Assembly: GCA_036512955.1 (NCBI GenBank)
Contig: DATBZX010000346.1
Location: 1-60,403, forward strand
Length of the DNA: 60,403 bases
Source of the DNA: DASRAA01 sp036512955
GTDB taxonomy: Bacteria > Acidobacteriota > Terriglobia > Terriglobales > Acidobacteriaceae
Direction of reading: 5' to 3'
A program made the position numbers and the translations under genes. Below, one piece after another: positions 17,178-25,034 of this stretch (position 1 is the stretch's first letter; each line of letters opens with the position of its first letter). A model generated the notes under the pieces. It worked only from the letters and a program-made list of their open reading frames with translations. It had not been told where the DNA came from and did not search any database.

Positions 17178-18092
17178 TTACCTGCTTCCCTTCTCCTTGA
17201 GAAACGTTCCCTCCTGAAGCTCGGCGAATGCCTTTTGCAGTTGCTCCTGTGTATTCATCACGATCGGGCCGTACCAAGCCACTGGCTCTTGCAAAGGCTT
17301 ACCCGAGACCAGAAGGAATCGGATGCCGTCGTCCCCTGCCTGCACAGTGACCTCGTCGCCCCGGTCAAATACGATCAGCGAGCGATTGTCCGCTTCTACG
17401 GGAGGATTGGTGTCGGACCATTTGACCGCTTCGGTCGGCACCGCAAGTGGACCCGATGCGTTGCAGAACTTGCCGGTCCCGGCGAAAACGTAAGCGAAGC
17501 CGTGGCGAGTGGTCTCGACCGGAAGCGTCTTCCTCTTACCCGGTGCGACCGACACGTCGAGATAGTTCGGATCGGCGGCAATTCCCTTCACCGGGCCCGT
17601 CTTCCCCCAAAAGTTTCCGCAGACAATGCGAACGTGGGTGCCATCGTCATCGGTGACCTCAGGGATTTCGGTCGCCTTCACTTCCTGATAGCGTGGCGCC
17701 GTCATTTTGAGCGATGACGGCAGGTTCGCCCACAGCTGAAAACCATGCATCCTGCCAGCTTGGTCGCCCTTCGGCATCTCCTGGTGAATGATGCCGCTGC
17801 CGGCTGTCATCCATTGCACGTCGCCGGCGGCGATGGCGCCATGGTTCCCCATGCTGTCGCCGTGCTCCACGGTTCCAGCCAAAACATAAGTGACGGTCTC
17901 GATGCCGCGGTGCGGATGCCAGGGAAAACCGGCGACGTAGTCTTCCGGAACGTCATTGCGGAAATCATCGAGTAACAGGAACGGGTCGAATTCTTTGGTG
18001 TTCCCGAAACCAAATGCGCGGCGCAGATGCACACCCGCGCCTTCTAGAGTTGGCTTCGATTTAAGTAACCGCTTAACCGGTCGAATGGACAT
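17178..18092 (-). CDS. Pirin family protein (cupin)
   Basis: 304 residues, full length. The pirin metal site is visible: H59 and H61 in WHPHRGIETVTY, H103 and E105 in GSGIIHQE. There is a second cupin-like half (DVSVAPGKRKTLPV and after). Pirins are cytoplasmic Fe-binding proteins; some have quercetin 2,3-dioxygenase activity and others act as redox-responsive cofactors. GGAG lies 6 bases before the ATG. It converges with the GH24-like gene (48 bp) and is divergent from the M13 peptidase. Confidence 0.93.
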   Translation of the reverse strand: MSIRPVKRLLKSKPTLEGAGVHLRRAFGFGNTKEFDPFLLLDDFRNDVPEDYVAGFPWHPHRGIETVTYVLAGTVEHGDSMGNHGAIAAGDVQWMTAGSGIIHQEMPKGDQAGRMHGFQLWANLPSSLKMTAPRYQEVKATEIPEVTDDDGTHVRIVCGNFWGKTGPVKGIAADPNYLDVSVAPGKRKTLPVETTRHGFAYVFAGTGKFCNASGPLAVPTEAVKWSDTNPPVEADNRSLIVFDRGDEVTVQAGDDGIRFLLVSGKPLQEPVAWYGPIVMNTQEQLQKAFAELQEGTFLKEKGSR

Positions 18093-18349
18093 ACGTTACT
18101 CCAATTCAGGATCGCCGATGGCGAGTTCGCGAGGCGGGTCCGATCCGCCTGCCAAAAAGCCCTACGGACAACGCAGATTGCTAATGGGCATTTTCCCACA
18201 GTGCAGGCCACGCTTCTCATGAGCAACCAGGACACGGCGATTTTCTTGACTCGCCATGGCGTGTGGCTGTCGTGCTACGCTCTTGCTTTGCCCATCTTTG
18301 CGATCAAGGATCTGCTTCCCCAATCAGATACCCCATTGGAGCATTGCAC

Positions 18350-20431
18350 ATGAAAGTCACTAGAAAATTTATGAACCTGGCACTCATACTGTTTGGAGTT
18401 TGCATTCTCGGCATGGCACCCGTAATTGCCCACTCGCAAGAGACACCCGCACAAGACACTCACGGCATTGCCGTCTCGAATATGGACCGCTCGGTCAAGC
18501 CGGGTAATAACTTTTTTGAATATGCGAATGGTGACTGGATCAAGCGCACCGAGATTCCTCCGGACCGAGCGCGGATTGGCGTCTTTTCAACGCTTGCCGA
18601 CTTGAGCGACAAGCGCACCGCTGGCCTGATCGAAGAGGCCGCCAAAGGCAAAATGTCCAATGGCTCAAGTGGGCTAAAAATTGCAGATCTCTACAACTCG
18701 TACATGAACGAGGCCACCATCGAAACCAAAGGTCTCGCGCCTCTTCGCCCTCATCTCGAAGCGATCGCCGCAATCAAGAACAAGACCGAACTGGCAACGG
18801 CATTGGGGGAAAGCCTGCGCGCTGACGTCGACGCGCTGAACAACACCAATTTCCACACGCCACACCTCTTTGGACTGTGGGTTGCGCCCGGCTTCAACGA
18901 TTCCGACCACTACACCGCGTACCTGCTGCAAGGCGGACTGCAGCTCCCCGACCGCGAATACTACATTTCCGACAGCGATCGCATGCGTGATATCCGCAGT
19001 AGGTATCAGACACATGTGTCAGCCATGCTCAAGCTCGCGGGATTCACAGACACCGACGCCCGTGCCGAGCGCATTGTGCAGTTGGAACACGCCATCGCGG
19101 AGAAACATATCAGCCTGGCGGACAACGATGACATCCACAAGGCCAACAACACCTGGAAGCAGGCCGACTTCGCCGTCAAGGCACCCGGGTTGGACTGGGC
19201 CGCATACTTCAAGGGCGCGGACCTCAGCAAGCAAGCCTCTTTCACCGTCTGGCAACCCACTGCCTTTGCGGGAGAGTCCGCGCTGGTTGCATCGATTCCG
19301 CTCGACACGTGGAAGGACTGGCTTGCCTACCACAAGATCGAAGAGTCTGCCCCGGTGCTGCCGAAGGCGCTGGCCGAGGAGCGCTTCGCTTTTTTCGGCA
19401 AGGTGCTGCAGGGCACGCCGGACCAGCGCCCTCGCTGGCAGCGCGGCGGAGTGATTGTCAATCAGTTTCTCGGCGACGACTTGGGACAAATTTACGCGCA
19501 ACGCTATTTTTCTCCGCAAGCTAAGGCCCAGGTGCAGGCCATGGTTGCCGACATTGTCGCGTCATTCCGAAAGCGAATCGATGCGCTCCCGTGGATGGAC
19601 CCTTCGACCAAAGCAGAGGCCCAGGCCAAGCTCACCACGCTGTATGTAGGCGTCGGCTACCCGGAGACGTGGACCGATTACTCCGCGTACGAAGTAAAGG
19701 CGGATGACATCTTTGGCAACATCTGGCGCGGCGATCTTTTCAAGTATCACCGCCAGGTTGCGCGGTTGGGGGCGCCGGTTGACCGCAGAGAATGGTCTAT
19801 GACCCCGCAGACGGTCAATGCCGTGAATCTTCCGTTGCAAAACGCGCTCAACTTCCCTGCTGCTATTCTCCAGCCTCCGTTCTTCGACCCACAGGCTCCG
19901 GCGGCGGCCAATTACGGAGCAATCGGTTCCGTCATCGGGCACGAAATCAGCCACACCTTCGACACAGAAGGCAGCGTGTTTGACTCCAAGGGCAGCGTGC
20001 GCAATTGGTGGACGCCCAGCGACCTCGCACATTTTGAAGCCGCCGCCGCTAAGCTTGCCGCGCAGTATGACGCCTATAAGCCCTTCCCTGACATCTCGGT
20101 CAATGGTCAACAGACGCTGGCCGAAAACATCGCCGACGTTGCAGGTATCTCGGCTGCTTATGACGGCTACCACGCCTCCCTCGCAGGCAAGGCGGCACCC
20201 GTTCAAGATGGATTTTCCGGGGACCAACAGTTCTTCATCGCCTTCGGTCAGAACTATGCGTCCAGGATGCGGGAAGCTGCGCTGCGCCAGCAGGTGTTGA
20301 CGGACGGGCACTCTCCCGCCGAATACCGAGCTGACGCCGTCCGTAATATTGACGCCTGGTACGAGCCCTTCGATGTCAAACCCGGAGAGAAACTCTACCT
20401 CGCGCCAGCCGAGCGCGTGCGTATCTGGTGA
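18350..20431 (+). CDS. M13 family metallopeptidase (neprilysin/PepO-like)
   Basis: 693 residues. Signal peptide (LALILFGVCILGMAPVIAHS), an N-terminal M13 domain beginning SVKPGNNFFEYANGDWI, and the catalytic M13 domain with the zinc motif HEISH (531-535) and the third ligand E592 in ENIADVAG. Upstream NAVNLPLQNALNFPAAILQP and NYGAIGSVIGHE are M13 signatures. It is a secreted or periplasmic zinc endopeptidase acting on short peptides. The start is the ATG at 18350 (GGAG 8 bases upstream) rather than the earlier in-frame start at 18263. It is divergent from pirin across a 257-bp region. Confidence 0.95.
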   Translation: MKVTRKFMNLALILFGVCILGMAPVIAHSQETPAQDTHGIAVSNMDRSVKPGNNFFEYANGDWIKRTEIPPDRARIGVFSTLADLSDKRTAGLIEEAAKGKMSNGSSGLKIADLYNSYMNEATIETKGLAPLRPHLEAIAAIKNKTELATALGESLRADVDALNNTNFHTPHLFGLWVAPGFNDSDHYTAYLLQGGLQLPDREYYISDSDRMRDIRSRYQTHVSAMLKLAGFTDTDARAERIVQLEHAIAEKHISLADNDDIHKANNTWKQADFAVKAPGLDWAAYFKGADLSKQASFTVWQPTAFAGESALVASIPLDTWKDWLAYHKIEESAPVLPKALAEERFAFFGKVLQGTPDQRPRWQRGGVIVNQFLGDDLGQIYAQRYFSPQAKAQVQAMVADIVASFRKRIDALPWMDPSTKAEAQAKLTTLYVGVGYPETWTDYSAYEVKADDIFGNIWRGDLFKYHRQVARLGAPVDRREWSMTPQTVNAVNLPLQNALNFPAAILQPPFFDPQAPAAANYGAIGSVIGHEISHTFDTEGSVFDSKGSVRNWWTPSDLAHFEAAAAKLAAQYDAYKPFPDISVNGQQTLAENIADVAGISAAYDGYHASLAGKAAPVQDGFSGDQQFFIAFGQNYASRMREAALRQQVLTDGHSPAEYRADAVRNIDAWYEPFDVKPGEKLYLAPAERVRIW

Positions 20432-20445
20432 GCGACACGGGACAC

Positions 20446-21042
20446 TTACAGTAATACGACTTCATAGTCCATCGGAATGGCTATGTCCGCAGCACCGGCC
20501 AAATGCTGTATGCGCTGGATTGCAAGGTCCCCTTGTCCAGCTATCCTGGCGAGTAGCTCGGCGTGGTCCCGAAAGCGCTGTTCTGCGTGAAACGCCTGGC
20601 GACGCCGAATGCCAAAGCTTTGCATCGCCGCAGCACTGTCGCGAACATTATCTTCCTCAGCTCCGTAGAAGATCCATTCGGAACCGGGCGAATGGTCGTA
20701 GACCACGGTGTCGGGCGCAAGGGTGCGAGCATGTGTCAGTGATTTATGGGGATCGTCCATCTCGTGCAGGCAAAACTCGAAGTAGACCACATCCGCCGAT
20801 AATGTGACATCGTCGAAGTTGGAGGCGATGACCTCCATACAATCCTGCCACTCCTTCTCGGCAATATTCGACTTTAGTTGATTGAGCGCTTCTTCATCCT
20901 GATCGATTGCTATCAACTTCCTGGTTCCGGCGGAGGGGTCGAGGAGTTGACGGCCTCCGGCTCCGACAAAAAGTACAACCTTGTCCCTGAAATCATAAAA
21001 ACGGAGCAGGTTCTCCGTGAGTTCTCTTAAGTCCACTGCCAT
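20446..21042 (-). CDS. Class I SAM-dependent methyltransferase-like protein
   Basis: About 198 residues from the ATG at 21042. A Rossmann start (KVVLFVGAGGRQLLDP), then an acidic ribose-binding position (LIAIDQDEEAL), a motif II-like region (ADVVYFEFCLHEMDDP) and a long C-terminal half. The order fits a small-molecule methyltransferase; the substrate is unknown. The frame extends upstream to 21237 but that part is poorly protein-like, and there is no strong ribosome site at either start. It converges with the M13 gene with 14 bp between stops. Confidence 0.7.
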   Translation of the reverse strand: MAVDLRELTENLLRFYDFRDKVVLFVGAGGRQLLDPSAGTRKLIAIDQDEEALNQLKSNIAEKEWQDCMEVIASNFDDVTLSADVVYFEFCLHEMDDPHKSLTHARTLAPDTVVYDHSPGSEWIFYGAEEDNVRDSAAAMQSFGIRRRQAFHAEQRFRDHAELLARIAGQGDLAIQRIQHLAGAADIAIPMDYEVVLL

Positions 21043-21253
21043 GAAGGGTTCTCGCTCCGCGTCCCTGACCGAATGAGCCGCGCACCAACGTCCAGGTGTA
21101 TCAACCGCAATCCTAACGGTGCCGCTTTTGATTCGAATGCAGTCACTTTCTAGACACAACATCGCGATCAGGATAAACCCGAAGATATTGCAAATGCTTG
21201 GCATAACGTTGACACCATCGTGACCAATCGCTGACAACCTCGCCGACTCAAGA

Positions 21254-21280
21254 TCGTAGGTTTAACTCATTCGCCTACGA
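21254..21280. promoter_or_regulatory. Inverted repeat upstream of the dihaem cytochrome gene
   Basis: TCGTAGG and CCTACGA flank a 13-base spacer, ending 25 bp before the ATG at 21306. In mRNA it would be a leader hairpin close to the ribosome site. In DNA it could be an operator. The rest of the 263-bp divergent gap shows no clear promoter. Confidence 0.35.
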
Positions 21281-21305
21281 CCGATGTATGCGGTGGAGGA
21301 CAACG

Positions 21306-22529
21306 ATGCACAAACTTCTGCGATCTTTGGTAGCGGGCGTGTTCCTGGCGGGATGCTGGCTCAATGCACAAAACCTTGCGGTGACGGACGTCCAAGGCGA
21401 GAGCTGGCTCAATCATCTCGCCAGGAGTTTTGATGAAACCAGCATGGGCAAGACCGGCCGCCTCGGCCCGTCTGAGCCCATGCCGCGCGACGGCACCCTT
21501 CGTTTGGAAGCACAACCTCTATCGGTGTTGGCGACTCAGCCGGTCACGATCCGGGGTGCTGATCTGTACCGCATAAACTGCCAGGGATGCCACGGCGAAT
21601 CCGGCCTTGGTGCTCCTCCGGAAATCAACTCGGTCATCAATCCGGTCCGTTCGACTTCAGTTGCCCTCATTATGGCGCGGATGAAAACGGTCGGCATGAA
21701 CGTGAGTCCGGCAACCGCATCTGACATGGCGAAACAATCGAAGGCGGCCTTGCTGCAGAGACTTCACCAGGGCGGGCACGACATGCCGGCGTTCACCCAC
21801 CTGAGCGAGCCTGAGACTCGTGCACTCGTCGCCTACCTGAATCAGCTTGCAGGCATGCCGGGCGCGGAACGGCAGCAGGTAACGCTACGAGTCTCGCGTA
21901 TCCACGTGGGCGAACATATCGCCAAATCCACTTGTCACATCTGTCACTCAGCGGCAGGAGCAGACCCAAACCCGCAGCAGATTCTTGACGGTGCGATCCC
22001 TCCGCTGAGCACTCTCACAAGTCGGAAAGACTTGTCGGGGTTCGTGAGCAAAGTCACTCAGGGTGCGCCTGTGTTAATGGGTGCTCCGCCGTTGCTATGT
22101 CGTGGTCGGATGCCCGTGTTCGGTTACTTGAGCGCGGATGAAGCGGAAGATGTGTATCTCTATCTGACGCTCTACCCGCCTCGCACTGCGACGACCATGA
22201 GCGCTTCCGTCAATCCAGTCGGGTCGACGCCGCCTGGAGGCGGGTCGCTCAATGGCGGCACTGGCTCGTCCTTAAACGACAGTCAAGAGGACCCTCAACG
22301 GGTCTCTCTGGTGCGATACGCGTTCTTCCCTGTCACGCTCTTTATTTTTCTAGGCGGTCTCACTCTGAAGTATCTGCCACGGGCGGCAAAGCTCCGCGGC
22401 GACCAAAAAATCGGATACGTCCCACGCAGGGAGATGGTCGATCGTCACGTCACAGTTGCTGCCGTCCCAGTGAGCAGAGATCGGCGGCGGGCGTTGAGAT
22501 CAGGGGTAACTCTGGATCAACTTCCCTAG
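21306..22529 (+). CDS. Dihaem c-type cytochrome lipoprotein with a C-terminal membrane anchor
   Basis: 407 residues. Export signal ending in a lipobox (FLAGC, C17). First haem site CQGCH (92-96) with a class I cytochrome c domain, a likely Met ligand in HDMPAF, and the helix LSEPETRALVAYLNQL. Second site CHICH (210-214), with RMPVFGYL and a terminal helix as its distal side. A C-terminal transmembrane segment (about 340-360, YAFFPVTLFIFLGGLTLKYL) precedes a basic tail. It is a likely electron carrier for the following respiratory genes. GGAGGA lies 5 bases before the ATG. Confidence 0.88.
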   Translation: MHKLLRSLVAGVFLAGCWLNAQNLAVTDVQGESWLNHLARSFDETSMGKTGRLGPSEPMPRDGTLRLEAQPLSVLATQPVTIRGADLYRINCQGCHGESGLGAPPEINSVINPVRSTSVALIMARMKTVGMNVSPATASDMAKQSKAALLQRLHQGGHDMPAFTHLSEPETRALVAYLNQLAGMPGAERQQVTLRVSRIHVGEHIAKSTCHICHSAAGADPNPQQILDGAIPPLSTLTSRKDLSGFVSKVTQGAPVLMGAPPLLCRGRMPVFGYLSADEAEDVYLYLTLYPPRTATTMSASVNPVGSTPPGGGSLNGGTGSSLNDSQEDPQRVSLVRYAFFPVTLFIFLGGLTLKYLPRAAKLRGDQKIGYVPRREMVDRHVTVAAVPVSRDRRRALRSGVTLDQLP

Positions 22530-22563
22530 CTTCTACCCACGTAGTACTATCGTCACGCGTGGT

Positions 22564-22579
22564 TGTGATCTGAATCACT
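22564..22579. promoter_or_regulatory. CRP/FNR-family-like binding site
   Basis: TGTGA, six bases, TCACT, one mismatch from the CRP half-site pair TGTGA/TCACA. It lies in the 159-bp gap before the cytochrome-porin gene, 110 bp upstream of its ATG. This suits control of respiratory genes by a CRP/FNR-type regulator, but one site of this quality can arise by chance. Confidence 0.45.
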
Positions 22580-22688
22580 GCTGAGTGGTTAGCCAAACGT
22601 CAATACTTTCATTCCCATAAGCCAGATCGCATTGGGACAACGGCTCAGTTCGTCGCCCTTGCTTCAGCGATCATAGAGGAGAGCCGCA

Positions 22689-24338
22689 ATGACTTCGCAG
22701 CCGTCACGTCGTGGCAAGGGATTCGTGCCACCTATCCTGTTGGTTCTTATGGTTCTCACGGCGTACCAGAGCTTCGCCATTCCGGCGTTCTCTCGCCAGT
22801 ACGGCACCAGCTGCAGTACTTGCCATATCGACTTTCCGAAGCTCAACGACTTCGGAAAAGCATTCAAGGATGCCGGATTCAAGTTCCCCAAGGACGACGA
22901 GTCGATGCTTAAAATTCCCCCGGTCATGCTGGGGGCTCCTGCCAACTCAGAATTATGGCCGAAAGCGATCTGGCCGGGGAGCATACCTGGGCTCCCTCCA
23001 ATCGGGCTGCGTTACAACAATTACATGCAGTTCACCAGTGGCAGCCGCAATAATTTCAACAACCTGTTGCCGCCAGGGTCGATCGGTCCGTTCGTTCCAA
23101 CCGCCGACTTTCAAACCGGACTCTTCAGCATTTTCACTGCCGGCAATTTCGGCAGCGATATCGCCTTCTGGGTCGATGACGACATCAGCGTGTCCGGAGC
23201 GAACGCCAACGGCGGACTGGGCGAGGCCTACTTGAAGTTCGTCAACGTCGGCCGTTTTCTGAAACTGCCGGAGAATGTTCTGAACCTTCGCGTGGGGCAG
23301 ATGGAATTGGACATCCCGTTCACACAGTCCAAGTCGATCTGGGTCAGTCCGTATGACATATACACGCAGGCGAATGTCGGTGTGGTGAATCCGGCGTTCA
23401 ACCAACAGTTTGTGAACAACTCGTATACGCTGGCAGGGGCAGGACAGGGTATCGAATTCAGTGGCGGACGCCACACCGGCGGGTACAACTATTCTCTTGC
23501 TTTCATCAACCAAAACACCAGCGGCGTGGGGCAGGACGCGAATTCGGGCAGTCCGTACATTCCGCAAGCTACGGGCAGCAACAACGGCGGCGTGGGAGTG
23601 TCCTCGGATGCCAACTTCAAGGACATCTACGCCAGCTTTAATTACCGCTTCAACCTGGAGAAAAGTAAAGAAAGCCGCAACTCCATCCAGGCTGCGGGGC
23701 CGAGCGGCCCGCGCGACCACACCTACCTGAACTTCGGTACGTATTACTTCTATGGACGCTCGGTCCAGCGCCTCAGCGGCACCACGCTCGCTGGAACGTC
23801 GGTTGTGCTCACCGCGCGCGAGCCGTTCTACCGAGTGGGCGGCAACTTCACCTTCAACTACCACAACGTGCAGATCAATGGCCTCTACATGTACGGCCAC
23901 GATTACAATCTGTTGCCGATTGATTCAAACGGCTCATTGATCCCGTTGCCGGTGAGCGATGCGACGCCTGTGGGATTCGTGCATGGCTCTCCGGTAACTT
24001 TCAGCGGCGGATTCGTGGATGCGGAGTGGCTGGCTTACCCGTGGATGTACGTGATGGTCCGCTACGACGGCGTCAACTCGACTTCGGATTACTACAATGC
24101 CCTGGTGCCCGGCGGATTCACCGGCTCATCGTTCAACGGTGCGTCAAGCGTGACCCGCAACCGCATCACGCCGGCGGTGCAGTTCCTGATCCACGCCAAC
24201 ATCAAGGCCATTGCCGAGTACCAATTCAGGCCAGGGCAATCGGTCACAATGGCGGTCAATCCGATCAACGGCTTGCCAATGGCGGTAAACTCATTCCATA
24301 CCAACACGCTGGTGCTGGGATTTGAGTTTGCCTATTAA
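22689..24338 (+). CDS. Monohaem cytochrome fused to an outer-membrane porin (Cyc2-like architecture)
   Basis: 549 residues. Signal peptide (about 12-31), then one haem site almost at the mature N-terminus, CSTCH (42-46) in FSRQYGTSCSTCHIDFPKL, with a conserved-looking DFGKAFKDAGF after it. From about residue 100 to the end it is beta-strand rich and porin-like (YNNYMQFTSGSRNNF, FGSDIAFWVDDDI, final TLVLGFEFAY). One N-terminal haem plugging a porin is the layout of Cyc2, the outer-membrane Fe(II) oxidase of some acid- and neutrophilic iron oxidisers. Function here is inferred from layout only. It is followed by a cupredoxin gene after 24 bp. GAGGAG lies 8 bases before the ATG. Confidence 0.8.
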   Translation: MTSQPSRRGKGFVPPILLVLMVLTAYQSFAIPAFSRQYGTSCSTCHIDFPKLNDFGKAFKDAGFKFPKDDESMLKIPPVMLGAPANSELWPKAIWPGSIPGLPPIGLRYNNYMQFTSGSRNNFNNLLPPGSIGPFVPTADFQTGLFSIFTAGNFGSDIAFWVDDDISVSGANANGGLGEAYLKFVNVGRFLKLPENVLNLRVGQMELDIPFTQSKSIWVSPYDIYTQANVGVVNPAFNQQFVNNSYTLAGAGQGIEFSGGRHTGGYNYSLAFINQNTSGVGQDANSGSPYIPQATGSNNGGVGVSSDANFKDIYASFNYRFNLEKSKESRNSIQAAGPSGPRDHTYLNFGTYYFYGRSVQRLSGTTLAGTSVVLTAREPFYRVGGNFTFNYHNVQINGLYMYGHDYNLLPIDSNGSLIPLPVSDATPVGFVHGSPVTFSGGFVDAEWLAYPWMYVMVRYDGVNSTSDYYNALVPGGFTGSSFNGASSVTRNRITPAVQFLIHANIKAIAEYQFRPGQSVTMAVNPINGLPMAVNSFHTNTLVLGFEFAY

Positions 24339-24362
24339 CGAAACACAACGAGTTAGGAATTT

Positions 24363-24956
24363 ATGAAAGGGACACATATGACACGACGTATTTCGTTCAC
24401 GCTGTTGTTGGTTCTTGTTTTCGCAACTGTAGCCTTCGCCGGCACCATCACGGGTACAGTATCCCCTGGAAAAGCCTCCGTCGTTTACGTGGAAGCCATC
24501 GCCGGAAAGACGTTCCCTCCTCCGAACGCAAAACCTCTGATGGACCAGAAGGGCCTGATGTTCAATCCGCACGTTCTGGCCGTACAGCAAGGAACTACGG
24601 TTGAGTTTCTGAACAGCGACACCGTGCAGCACAACGTCTTCTGGCCCTCCATCAGCGGCAACAAGAAGCTGACTGGGAACCTCGGGACTTGGCCCAAGGG
24701 CGAGAAGAAGTCCTTCAAGTTTGACAACCCTGGTGTAGTGCCATTGCTTTGCAACGTTCACCCGGAGATGGCCGGCTATATCGTTGTTAGCCCCACTCCT
24801 TACTTCGCCGAGACCGATGCCAGCGGGAACTACAAGATCGACAACGTTCCGGATGGCAAATACAACGTCGTTGCCTGGCATGAAGGCACGAAGCCACAGA
24901 CGAAATCTGTGGACGTAGCTGGCGCCGCCAAGGCCGACTTCACTCTATCCAAATAA
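24363..24956 (+). CDS. Secreted cupredoxin (type 1 copper) with a C-terminal Ig-like domain
   Basis: 197 residues. Signal peptide (FTLLLVLVFATVAFA). A plastocyanin-like fold with all four copper ligands visible: H90 (VQHNVFW), C130, H133 and M136 (CNVHPEM). Residues about 148-197 (ETDASGNYKIDNVPDGKYNVVAWHEG) form a carboxypeptidase-regulatory-like domain. It is a periplasmic electron shuttle and may link the cytochrome-porin to the bc complex (inference). Two starts have ribosome sites: 24363 (TTAGGA) and 24378 (AAAGGGA). Both keep the signal peptide. Confidence 0.9.
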   Translation: MKGTHMTRRISFTLLLVLVFATVAFAGTITGTVSPGKASVVYVEAIAGKTFPPPNAKPLMDQKGLMFNPHVLAVQQGTTVEFLNSDTVQHNVFWPSISGNKKLTGNLGTWPKGEKKSFKFDNPGVVPLLCNVHPEMAGYIVVSPTPYFAETDASGNYKIDNVPDGKYNVVAWHEGTKPQTKSVDVAGAAKADFTLSK

Positions 24957-25034
24957 CGTTCGCGAATGGCGCGCACTGGCCGGCGCGCTGTAACTCTTGG
25001 GTCACACAACGTACACCTCGTCGGACAGAGGGCT

